Positions 10,211 to 21,199 of a stretch of 64,000 nucleotides of DNA are shown one piece after another. The position numbers were made by a program, and so were the translations under genes. The notes below the pieces were generated by a model. The model made no database searches, was not told the DNA's origin, and saw nothing but the letters and a program-made list of their open reading frames with translations. The DNA comes from Lingula anatina. Lineage: Eukaryota; Brachiopoda; Lingulata; Lingulida; Lingulidae. Within the stretch, counting starts at the first letter, position 1. Every line of letters begins with the position of its first letter. The stretch is from positions 186,650-250,649 of the forward strand of contig NW_019776013.1 in NCBI RefSeq assembly GCF_001039355.2, read 5' to 3'.

Positions 10211-13185
10211 ATGCGATGGTTTGTGAGACTATTGTTGTTACATTCCTTGGTGAGTCTGAGCCTAGGAGACCACGAGGCGGTCTCAGAATACGTTCCTACT
10301 ACCGATGGCAGCACGTTCGACGGCTATGCGGATTACGCACCACCCGGCCTACCGAGTGGGCCTCCCACATTGCCAACGTCTCCGCAGGTGCCAGGATCTG
10401 CCGGGATACCAGAGGGTTATATGCTTGTATACGCTGATCCCAACAACCCTGGGTATTACAACCCTGCTGGATCAGGGGGCCCCACAGCGTACGTACCAGT
10501 AGGACAGAGTCCCAGTTATCCTGGGTATCCAGGGTATCCTCCACAAGTTCAAACTTCACCAGTGGTAACAGTACCGCAAACCAATGGTTATCCCGCTGTT
10601 GTCCAACCAGGACAAACTCAAACAGTGTACGCGGCCCCGCAGGTCCCGGGGTACCCGGCTTATGTTCAGACGGGACAGGGCTCGCCAGTAGCAGTTGTGC
10701 CACAAACCCCTGGGTACCCAGCAGTTATCCAACCAGGACAGTCTCCGACTATATATGCAGCACCTCAAATTCCTGGCCATTCAGCAAATGCCCAACCGGG
10801 ACAAACAGTTCCATTGGTCGCCGCCCCTCAAACTCCAGGCTACCCAGCCTACGTCCAACCGGGCCAAGCTCAGCCTGTGTATGCGGCCCCACAAACCTCG
10901 GGTTTTCCTGCCTATACACAAACGGGACAAACACCAGCAGTGTACGCTGCGCCACAAACTCCAGTATATGGCACACCTGCACAAAATCCGCCTGGATATC
11001 CCAACTATGGGCAACCAGCGCAAAACACGCCAGTTTATGCCGCACCGCAGACACCAGGGTATGTTACATACGTTCAACCGGGACAAACTCCGCAAGGTTA
11101 TTCTGCGCAACAGAACCCTACTGCACAGGGACCTGTGTACGCACCCCAGGGTGCTGCCTACGTCCCTTCATATAACCCATCGCCACAGAATATACAGGGG
11201 CAGTACGCTACTCCCAACATCCAACTACCAAACCAGCAGCTCCTGGCACCCCAGGGACCATACCAAGGTCCCAGTAACGGTCAATACATCCCTCAGAATG
11301 CAGTACAGGGACAGGCGCAATACCAGCAGCTACCTGGACCCCAGGGACCGTACCAAAACCCTAATACCGGACTGTATGTGCCAGCAAATGGGGTACAGGG
11401 ACCGCCTCAATACCAACAGCTTCCCGGCCCACAGGTAACGTATCAAAATCCAAACAGCGGTCAGTATATAGCCCCCAACGGCATGCAAGGATCTCCGCAA
11501 TACCAACAATATAACGGACCAAATGGGCAAGCCCCCTACCAAAATGGAAATAATGGACAATTTGGACCTCCTAATGGCATACAAGGTCCCGCTACCATTC
11601 AAAATGGCCAACTTGGCCCAACAAACGGACTGAACGGACAACCCCCATACCAAAATGGAAATAATGGACAATATGGCCCTACAAATGGACTGAACGGGCA
11701 GGGCCCGTACCAGAATGGAAATAACGGACAGTTTATTCCCTCTAATGGCATACAAGGGCCGGCACCATACCAAAATGGTAACAGTGGACAATATATCCCT
11801 CCCAACGGGGTGAATGGACAGGTTCCAAATCAAAATGGAAACAATGGACAATTCGGCCCTCCCAACGGCATGAATGGACAGGCTCCATATCAAAATGGAA
11901 ACAATGGACAATATAGTCCTCCCAACGGTATAAATGGACAAGCTCCATATCAAAATGGAAACAATGGACAATACGGCCCTCCCAACGGCANGGACAATAT
12001 GGCCCTCCTAACGGCATGAATGGACAGTCCCCGTATCAAAATGGGAATAATGGACAAAACGGCCCTCCCAACGGATTGAATGGACAGGCTCCATATCAAA
12101 ATGGAAATAATGGACAATATGTTCCTTCTAATGGTATACAAGGCCCCGCGCAATACCAAAATGGAAATAATGTACAGGGCCCATACCAAAATGGAAACAA
12201 TGGACAGGGTCCATATCAAAATGGAAATTATGGACAGAGCCCATATCAAAATGGAAATAACGGTCAGTTTGGTCCTCCCAACGGTATAAATGGACAGATT
12301 CCGTATCAGAACGGTGATAATGGGCAATTTGGTCCGTCTAATGGTATACAAGGCCCACCTACATACCAACAAACAAGTAACGGCCAGCCGCCATACCAAA
12401 ATGGAAATAACGGACAATTTGGCCCTACAAATGGCCAGCCTCCTTACCAAAATGGGAATAATGGGCCATATACACCTCCTAACATAGGTCCTCCTAATGG
12501 TGTACAAGGACCTGCACCGTACCAAAATCCGAATAATGGCCAGGCACTATACCAGAATGGCAATAACGGACAATTGGCCTCTTCTAATGGCTTAAATGGC
12601 CAAGCGCCTTACCAAAACGGCAATAACGGACAGTATGGGCAATCCAATGCTGGTCCTGGGCAGTCACCATACCAACAAGGCAGCAACGGTCCGGCGCCCT
12701 ATCAAAATGGGAATTTCAATCAATCCCCTGCTAATATGAATCAAAATCCTTCCCAGAATGGAAACAATGGTCAATACGTGCCTCCTAATGGCGGACCAGG
12801 ACAACCCCAGCCCCCATACCTCCCGGGAGCCAACATCCAAACTCCATACCAAAATGGCAACAACGGGGAGTATCCTCCATCTAACACCATGCAGGGTCCG
12901 TCTCAAAATCAACAGCCGGGTACTTATCCAGGGTCCTTTAGTGGTCTGTACAGTCAACCTAGGCCATTGCCCACAAATCAGGGAAGTCAGACTCCAGTTG
13001 CCTCGAATAAACCGACCCCTAATAACACGCAAAATAGCCAAGGTCCTCCTCAATACTATGATCCTCGGAGTCAGCAGAGCTATATCCCGAGCCCGAAGAG
13101 ACAGTTTTATAACCCTGACACCGGACTACACTTTGATCCAGAGACAAGGGAATACTATACCAAGAATGTAGTTACAGTGTCATGA
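10211..13185 (+). CDS. secreted Gln/Asn/Gly/Pro-rich repeat protein with C-terminal OCRE-like motif
   Basis: A single exon of about 990 residues. The start is set at 10211 because it gives a clean signal peptide (MRWFVRLLLLHSLVSLSLG); an in-frame ATG at 10139 would bury it. After an acidic N-terminus come about 20-residue repeats of type YAAPQTPGYPAYVQPGQ, then repeats with PGPQGPYQNPNSGQY. A long array of 20-residue units built on PYQNGNNGQYGPPNGxNGQ (60-bp DNA units) follows from about 11520. The last 40 residues change character: RQFYNPDTGLHFDPETREYY, an aromatic motif shared with the next two genes. An ambiguous base at 11991 breaks the frame inside the array; the reading frame resumes directly, so this is most likely a repeat assembly error, not a real frameshift. 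There is no cysteine-rich or enzymatic domain. A structural extracellular (adhesive, fibre or matrix) protein is inferred. Confidence 0.85.
11520..12800 (+). repeat. 60-bp coding tandem array
   Basis: Consecutive 60-bp units encode PYQNGNNGQYGPPNGINGQ variants. Some units are shortened to the 10-residue form PYQNGNNGQ. Unit-to-unit identity is highest at 11820-12120, the place where the assembly has an N, so the copy number shown is a minimum. Confidence 0.85.
11991..11991. other. ambiguous base causing apparent frameshift
   Basis: Around the N, the unit reads GGC-A-N-GGA. Two bases stand where a multiple of three is expected, so the open frame appears split. The near-identical flanking units make collapse or misassembly likely. 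Confidence 0.8.
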
Positions 13186-14953
13186 TATGGTCGTGGTCTT
13201 GAACCTTATTTCCCAAAGATATCACTTTATTTTTAATCCTGAATATTTAATGTTGTTGAGTTGTACATTCTAAACACGTGTACTAAAAGAGATTTGTATT
13301 GAATGCCAATTGGATTGTAGTTTTTATTTAAGTGAGATGTGTTATTTAATTTTAAACTATTCCTTATAGTGGAGCAGAAAGACCTGTATGTGATTTGTGT
13401 GATTTGTACGCAAAAAAAATGCACAGTAAATTAAGCCCCATTTCTCATTAATTTTGGTGCAGGGGAAAAGGGGACACACACACACTGTGTTCCGAAGGTA
13501 CTGTCCAACATTGCCAAGTGCACCTACTCCTAAACAGATTCCTCGCTATGCCCACCCCCTCACACTTTGCTGACTCCCATTCCCCCCGGTAGATTATTGC
13601 CAACGACCCTCTCTATCACGAGTTACTGACTACGGCGCCCTTCATCATCATAGATAACCGGCCACGCCCCTTCCAATCACAGATTGATTGCCATATCCCT
13701 CCTCATCACAAATCACTGGCTACGACCCTTGGCATCATAGATCAACGGCCACTCCCCTCCCTCTTACAGCTTGCTGGCTACGCTCTCCTTGTATAAATCT
13801 GTTACGTATAACACCAAAAACAATTTGGAGAACATCATGCTAATTGAATGTGTCTGAAGTCTTTTTATATCAAGTATATATCATTGTGTGCATCGTAAAT
13901 ACGGAGTGTTATAATGCATATTCTCTCTTTTCCATTTGTAATTTTTTACTTGTGTTTGCAAAAGAGTTGATTTAGGCACAAGATTGTATGTGAGAAAAAA
14001 TAAAATATATTATATAATCGTTGCATCAGTTCTTGTGTAAAAATAACTTTCTATAGAATTGGTGTAATTTTTATCACATACAAGAAATCCAAAACACAAT
14101 GTTGCAAACAATCAATGATCTTTTTTACAACAGTGTAGAATAATCAGTCGGTTTAATTTATCGAAATACAACAGACATTAGTTCTTAATTAACATAACAT
14201 TAGTTAACATAAATGTAACTTGTAAGGTTTCATCTACCTGTGTTATTTTCTTTAAAGATTCTAAATACATACATATATATAATATACAAAAATCAAATTC
14301 CATTTTGATTAAGATTCAAGTTTTTCTGTTTTGATTGGATTATGATGCATGTCCTAGTTGACCTCTGACCTCAACTAGTCAGCTGACAGGAGTACATTTC
14401 ATACCACGCTGAAATAGTCAGGGTTTCTCTACCTGTGCAAAGTGACCCCATGAACCGGGAACTTTAACAACACAGGTTACACATACACAATCTTAAACTG
14501 GTATTTGTGTCCTTTACACAGATAATTTTTAATAACTCCCATATACAGTACGAATTAAGTTTTAAAAAAGTTTAAGATAAAAGACATGCTGGACACTGCA
14601 ATTTTACAATCTATTAAGTTTTTGTCTGATTTAAAATTGCAAATTACACGATTTGCATAAGTGTTAAGGCCAGTGCACATGGACACTGAGTGCATGACTG
14701 AATCATCAAAAGTTACAAAACCAAGTCCCCGCCGTGACTGTCGTCAGAATGTAGCTGTTGCTTCTCCTAATTACGGTTTGCCTTGACTTAATGAGCCCCT
14801 CAGAGCTAGCGTCAACAGCCTAATAACAGTGTTTTTTTACACAAGTGAGCCACGTTCATCAGTAGTTTCCTGAATTGTCTTTTGGCATACCAGTGAATCC
14901 ACAACATCAGCTGCTGCGCCTTACATGAAGGAGAATTTTATATCGCTTCCACC
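13186..14953. other. intergenic with minisatellite and poly(A) signal
   Basis: This holds a degenerate minisatellite (13515-13795), a possible poly(A) signal AATAAA (13999-14004) and AT-rich sequence. No exon is seen. Confidence 0.5.
13515..13795. repeat. degenerate ~30-bp minisatellite, about nine units
   Basis: The units follow the pattern TCATCATAGATNACNGGCCA followed by CGCCCCTCC. Clear copies are at about 13640-13670, 13700-13730 and 13732-13760. Spacing is close to 30 bp with indels. It is non-coding. Confidence 0.65.
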
Positions 14954-16762
14954 ATGGCGTCCTGTGCTATTCCAAAGTACCCTTTGAAGATATTTCCAAT
15001 ATTGTTTTACATTCTGTTCAGCAGTGCTTTTGGTAGTGTGGATGGACAGCCAATTATAAAACAAGCCCGGTCGAGCAACTCTTCACAGACTAGACTGGCA
15101 ACCGGTGCCAATCAAAATACATATAACAAAGACACCGGAGACATATTGCTGGGAATAGCAAACCATGTACCAACTCCACCGCCGGATGAAGACCCGGGTA
15201 CCCCTGGTGAAGGGAGTGACCCTAATCTGCCTGGATATGTACCTCCAAACCAATACATTCCAGGTCTACCAGGGTATGCACCGACTGGACAGTACAATCC
15301 CATTCCCCCGGGGTACGTACCCATCGCATCAAACAATCAAAACCCATTGGGCTACGCACCTGTAGGACAATATAGTCCACCCGGACAATATACGCCACAG
15401 GGACAATTCAATCCTACTCAACCAGGTTTTGTTTCTCAAAATCCATATAATCCAAGTATGTTTGGATATGTGGATAACCCACCTGTGGCGGGTCAGAATG
15501 GTTTAGGGACAATTACGGACCAAGCGGGATCAAACACTGGACAAGGTGGGCCAAATGGACAGGACAATTTAAATGTAGGTCAAGGTGGGTCGGGCACAGA
15601 GCAAGATGGATCAAGTGCGGGACAAAATGGACAGCTGATAGGACCTAACGCCGTCCCACAGTATTTTAACCCCCAAGCGCCTCCCCTTGGGTCCCCAGGG
15701 AATGTGCCACAACAAGGACAGTACCCACCTCAAGGACAAGGGCCAAATACCCCGGGGTACATACCACCACAACAACAGCCAATACCACCGGGGCAGTTTG
15801 CACCGCCTCAGCAACAAGGTGAATATCAGCAATCAAACCCTGTCCAACTACCACCAGCTTTCCCTCCTCAGGGTCCTCCTCAGGGTCCATACCCGCCTCA
15901 GCAACAACCGCCACAGGGGCAGTACCTTCAACCACCAACAGCTGGCCAATACGAGCAACAGCCACCGCAAGGTCAGCCTCAACCACTACCACTCCCTCCA
16001 ACACAGGGGCAAAATCTGCCTCCTCAACAACAACCTCAAGGTCAGCTTCAACCGCAACAACTTCCACCAACACAGGGGCAATATCTGCCTCCACAACAAC
16101 AACCACCACAAGGACAGTACCAGCCTCAACCATCAGGGGGACAGTATCCACCTCCAGGCTACCAGAATACTCCAACACAACCTGCGCAATACAGCGGGGG
16201 CTATGGCGGCACTGATCCCTTCCAAGCAGGCGCTCAGGGCTATGCTAATCAGGGCGCTCAGGGGGCGCCACTTTATGGTGGCCAACCCACCCAAGGGACA
16301 CCTGTATACGGGGGACAAAGACCGCAAACTGCACCTATATACGGAGTTCCAAATCAGAATGGACCACAAGGGCAAAACTATGTAAACCCTGCTTATAGCC
16401 AAGGGCCCATATATGGTCAGGGTTCACCATACGGTCAGGGGCCCAACAATTTCCAAGGACAATATACCGCGAATCCTAGCCAGCTATTCCAAGGTCAGTT
16501 TGGAACAAATAATGCTCAGTTTGGTGGCGTAAGTGGCATTACTTTCACTGGGCAAATTACCGGGGTTATTTCCAACGCTCAAAATGGTCAAACGTCCCTT
16601 CAGATATTTTTCCCTTCTTATTCGGGACCTCCGCCGCAGTTCTTTGACCCTAAGAGTAGGTTGTATTTCTCCCCTCACTCCGCCCGGCAGTATTATAACT
16701 CACAAACTGGGATTTATTATGATCCCGCTACCAAGGAATATTACAGAAGGCAAATTGTGTGA
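14954..16762 (+). CDS. secreted Pro/Gln/Gly-rich protein with C-terminal OCRE-like motif
   Basis: A single exon of 602 residues. The ATG sits in a near-perfect Kozak context (TTCCACCATGG). Residues 1-31 form a signal peptide (FPILFYILFSSAFG core, cleavage near VDGQ). The body changes along its length: PGYVPPNQYIPGLPGYAPTG units (about 90-150), a short Gly/Gln/Asn/Ser block with GQGGS repeats (about 180-225), and a long PPQQQPPQGQY region (about 240-400). Next come YGQGP-type repeats and a short less repetitive stretch (GGVSGITFTGQITGVIS, SLQIFFPSYSGPP). The end is rich in Tyr: QFFDPKSRLYFSPHSARQYY then NSQTGIYYDPATKEYYRRQ. The neighbour upstream (10211) ends with the same kind of motif. No Cys-rich or catalytic domain is present. 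A structural extracellular protein, possibly cross-linked through Tyr or Gln, is inferred. Confidence 0.85.
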   Translation: MASCAIPKYPLKIFPILFYILFSSAFGSVDGQPIIKQARSSNSSQTRLATGANQNTYNKDTGDILLGIANHVPTPPPDEDPGTPGEGSDPNLPGYVPPNQYIPGLPGYAPTGQYNPIPPGYVPIASNNQNPLGYAPVGQYSPPGQYTPQGQFNPTQPGFVSQNPYNPSMFGYVDNPPVAGQNGLGTITDQAGSNTGQGGPNGQDNLNVGQGGSGTEQDGSSAGQNGQLIGPNAVPQYFNPQAPPLGSPGNVPQQGQYPPQGQGPNTPGYIPPQQQPIPPGQFAPPQQQGEYQQSNPVQLPPAFPPQGPPQGPYPPQQQPPQGQYLQPPTAGQYEQQPPQGQPQPLPLPPTQGQNLPPQQQPQGQLQPQQLPPTQGQYLPPQQQPPQGQYQPQPSGGQYPPPGYQNTPTQPAQYSGGYGGTDPFQAGAQGYANQGAQGAPLYGGQPTQGTPVYGGQRPQTAPIYGVPNQNGPQGQNYVNPAYSQGPIYGQGSPYGQGPNNFQGQYTANPSQLFQGQFGTNNAQFGGVSGITFTGQITGVISNAQNGQTSLQIFFPSYSGPPPQFFDPKSRLYFSPHSARQYYNSQTGIYYDPATKEYYRRQIV

Positions 16763-18553
16763 CCAGTGACCAGATATACTATTGAACAATTCCTGTTCCA
16801 TATCTACATTTTTCATGGGATGGCAAACTTTACGTGCAAGATAATTCACGTAGGGCATTCTACTTTTTATTTTATTTACTCATAATGACAAAATGGATGA
16901 ATAAGCAAAACACTTTTTTGTACAGGGAAATATGCGATATTACTGGTTCGACTGTGCTGCCATCTTTAGATTAAATGCGAAACGTATATATTGGAACCTT
17001 CATATTTTCATTCATAAATGACTTTTCCCCATGGAGTCCGATATTATAGGATGTCGGTGACGTCAGTTATTTTGAACGTCATTTACTTTAGTTTATCTTG
17101 AAAACATTCACTCCTACAGTAGATATTGTAGCAGCTACAACTGAAGGATAATTAGCATGGATCACGCGTATTATTTAATTTACGTTTTCACTTTATTTAC
17201 TGTAGATCAAGAAACACTGGCCCGTAGTGACTGGTTTTACCCCTTAACCAGACAGGTAACCCAGCCTGAAAAACGATAAAGAACCTAGTTCAAATTATGA
17301 TTTGGTTTTCGTATGGTTTTTCGAACAAAACGGCGCTTGTTTTGCCATCCCCGGCCCCCTGCGTCTATGACCGGATTGGAACATGTAGTACTTCAAAATT
17401 ATCATGCTGTTTTTGGTTGAAATGTTTTTGTTTTCGTAGGTTGGCATATACAGTGTATAGATTATACTGTATAATCTACCTCCTCGACTGTTATTGATAA
17501 AAACAAAATAAAAAATAATAATGATAATAAAGAAATCATGAAATGACAATTGTATTTTTCTTTACACTGACTGCGTAATGATCACTAGCTTTGCACAAAG
17601 CCTCCTTAGTAAACAAATAGATCTACTTCCTGGAAACTCCAAGTATATTAAGGTATACCCATATACGTGTATCAATATTCGCCTCCCCTTCTCCAGTAGC
17701 ACCACAAGACATGGGGACGAGCAACTAAGCTGTTTCTACCATAAGTTTGCCAGTGCTGTGTTCCATTCATACAAAGTATAGGAGGATCGTACTAGAAGTC
17801 TTTGCACATAAATAAATAAATAAATAACATCGTAATATTTAGAGCGGTTTAATACATCCTTTTTTCGCCAGATTTCGATCCCCTTAAAATTAGTCGAAAA
17901 CTGAAAATAAATACCTTGAAATAAAACCAAACGCCTGTGATCATTGCAGAGAGAAGAAAAATGCATTAGTTGATATATACTGCACAATTGTAACAATTTG
18001 GGTGTTTTTACTCTGTAGCACTCGTTATAAAAATCTACTTTCATTGAATGTACTTGAATCAATTCGCTCGTTGTATTTTCTGTTAAGACTGCCACTGATC
18101 AAGTTCATTAATATCGGGGGAGATTGATTTGTTTATCAAGATTAATTGAGCATCAACGGCGTAGATAGATAATGACAGCTTTTTCAGAAAATTAAATGAA
18201 ACTTTATTTATCTAAAGTTCAAGACAGTGCTTGATATACAGTATCAAACGGATATATCAGAGCCCTTGGGAGATGCTCCGTGTTCCGAATGGAAAACCTC
18301 AGTATACGACCAGCGCGGATGGCAGAGTCACTAATAAATTAAATATAAAGTAGTTTCCTCAATTTGGATGATTCTGTTTTCCAAGGAGAAGAACCTGCAC
18401 TTCCACGTGAAACAGAATTATTATCACTGAAATGTAATCAAACTGCAGTTAAAGAACGTTATTAACGTGCATAAACAAGATTGTCTCCGGTCATTATTCT
18501 CAGTTAAGAGCCGAGTACCACAACACTGCTAGGAGTTTTAAAAGCTGCCCTAG

Positions 18554-18632
18554 ACCCAGTTTCACACACAAAAAACTTAAGTCTGTCGTTATTAGCCACT
18601 GGAACTGATTTTATGTTTTGTAAAACTGGGGC
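18554..18632. mobile_element. ~80-bp inverted-repeat element (MITE-like)
   Basis: The ends are ACCCAGTTTCAC and GTAAAACTGGGGC, inverted complements of each other around a short AT-rich centre with CTTAAG. Short elements of this kind are frequent in invertebrate genomes. No target duplication was established. Confidence 0.45.
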
Positions 18633-19355
18633 CAGAAATATGAATGTAACGATGTTTATATAAATTGATAAATTAAATTTATTGATATATATTAATAAAT
18701 TTTGTCAGCAGGTTTATGCATTTTATTGTCCCCAAACAACACAAAATTTTTAATATATTAAAATATATGAATGCCCTAGTGATGGCAATTTACCAAAACA
18801 ATATGTATATCTTCACTCATAGTCGCTGATAGTGTTTTATCAATATATCAAACCTTAATTTCCCATGTTTCTTTCTGTGCAAGAAAGTGGATGGAATAGT
18901 TTTCGGACGTGTCAGCTCCTTATCTATTTCACCACTCCTCAAGAGCTGCTTGGGAGCATTCTGTTTTAATTCCTAAAGTGGCTATTATACACATATTTAG
19001 ACACACTTTCACGCTTCAATTTGCTAAAGATTATCACCACATCGAGAACGCTATTTAGTCACGTGCATGGGCATGTTCGAGGGTTAAAAGAGGGTGTCCT
19101 GTCACAAGTCGCATTCTCTCGGACCAATATTTCAAACTGAATGAAATAAAGGTTATGAAACCGCATCTTTAATAGCCGTCTTTAATACACCCTTTATACC
19201 CTCTGCAAAGTGAAATGAACTCCAAATGCGTGACTGTGTTGAACCATGCAGTTTGGGCATCATTATCAGATAACAATGTCATTCCTCCCATGCAATTTAC
19301 ATTTCAGTAAATACTTATTAAAAATTACCATACCGTGTGATAAGGCTCAAATCCG

Positions 19356-19361
19356 TATAAA
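19356..19361 (+). promoter_or_regulatory. TATA box of the repeat/FAS1 gene
   Basis: TATAAA lies 99 bp before the ATG at 19455. Transcription would then begin near 19385, which leaves the in-frame ATG at 19374 outside the mRNA and supports 19455 as the start. Confidence 0.55.
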
Positions 19362-19454
19362 GGTATTCTAACTGTGGAAGCATTGCGCATACAAATCACG
19401 GAGGAGGAGAGAGAAATAAGCAAAAACACGTTGATAAAACACAGAAAAGACACG

Positions 19455-21163
19455 ATGCAGAAAGCCAGTCGACAGCTGACCATTTTGGTAAGCTTGATAT
19501 TCGGATCCCACGTTCTATCAGCGACAGCCCAAACGCCGCCTTACTCCAACAACCAAGCTGCGTACGGCCCACAGTACGGCACCACACAGTACAGCGTACA
19601 ATCCCCAGCGCACGGTCAGTATAGCGGGATACAGGGTGCGTACAACCCTAATGCGTACTCCAACCAGGTACCGCCGAACCAACAATATTACCGTCCATCA
19701 ACGCAAGGCCAAGGGGTCCAATATACTTTACCCCCTCAGTATTCAACTGGCACGCAGTACAGAACACCAACTTACGGCGGTACGCAATATATTACGCCCA
19801 ACCAGTACGGTACGCAAACCCAGTACGCTACGCCTAACCAATACGGTACGTCTCAGTATCCACTTCAACTGCAGTACAACTCACAGACAGGGCTTTATTT
19901 GGATCCTCAAACGGGCATATACTACAGACGTCAGTACAACACGCAAACGGGACAGTTTGTAAACGTACCTGTGAATAGGCAGTATGGACAGTCCACACCA
20001 CAGTATAGTGGACAGTACGGGAGACCAGTCTACTCCGGACAGACAGGGCAGTATAATCCACAATACACTTCCCAAGCTGGACAATATAACCCACAGTATA
20101 CCAGACCGACAGGACAATATAACCCACAATATACAACGCAAACAGGACAATATAACCCACAATATACAACGCCAACAGGACAATATAACCCACAGTATAC
20201 CAGACCGACAGGACAATATAACCCACAATATACAACACCAACAGGACAATATAACCCACAGTATACCACACCGACAGGACAATATAACCCACAGTATACC
20301 ACACCGACAGGACAATATAACCCACAGTATGGTACACGGCCTGGACAATATAACCCACAATACGGTACGCGGCCAGGACCCTACAACCCACCGTTCAACA
20401 CCCTGCCACCATTCATGCCCAACGATCTGGGAAGTGTCCTGCAGAGACTGGGGACGTTTACTGCCGTCAACCTCATACAGAGTGCTGGCCTCTACAGCAC
20501 CATTGCCAATAGTCAAGGTAGGTTGCGTTGTACATCATTACTTGTCTATATAGATTCATTTTATTCATTCAGACAAGTTAATGAGATGTGGTAAACATCA
20601 TTAGTTTTTGTTTTTTTTTATTTAAAAGCCAAACTCTTCTCAAAATGTATAGGACTAAGATTGCTTAAATTTATTCTAAAAGACATCAGTGGCGTTTATG
20701 ACAAAAAAGGCAAAAAAAACTCTATCTAAAAGGAAATATGTAACTTCAAATTCGAGACGGCATAGTCCTTTTAAATAAAACGTGTGCCCTCTCTTCTCAC
20801 TGAATTCACATTATTCATTTAAAAAACCCTTTGATCCATTGTGCACTTTCTGCCTCCGCCTTAAACCAAAACTTTCTAAAAGGTTATATAAAACACCATT
20901 ATTCTTTCTTATTCCCTCATACTTAACTGTGTTTTCAGATCCATTGACGCTATTTATCCCCACGGACGCCGCGTTCAACCGTCTCCCCCAGGATCTCCTT
21001 CAGAAGATCACCACTAACCGTACAGAGTTAGCCAAACTTCTCTCCTACCACGTGGTCCCCGGGGCGGTCACCTCTCAGGACCTCAGTAACGACCTGGAGG
21101 GAGAATCGGTGGAGGGAAGCAAAGTCAGGATCAACATCTACCAAAATGGAAGGGTAAGTGGTC

Positions 21164-21199
<36 letters not shown>

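Larger units (their letters stand above)
16763..19454. other. intergenic with one small inverted-repeat element
   Basis: AT-rich, with no supported exon. It contains the element at 18554-18632 and the promoter of the next gene. Confidence 0.5.

Noticed and set aside
10299-12525. Long open frames on the minus strand and in other plus frames across the repeat-protein gene
   Set aside because: They are mirror products of the tandem array; only the 10211 frame has a signal peptide and a coherent C-terminal motif.
15666-16178. Val/Ala/Glu-rich minus-strand frame opposite the 14954 gene
   Set aside because: Its composition is the complement of PPQQ codons, a shadow of the real gene.
19374-19454. 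Upstream in-frame ATG of the repeat/FAS1 gene
   Set aside because: It lies about 13 bp after the TATA box, so it is probably not transcribed, and it would hide the signal peptide.
19834-20516. Repetitive VGYIVL and VYCGLYCPVG open frames on the minus strand
   Set aside because: They are antisense shadows of the 33-bp TGQYNPQYTTP repeats.
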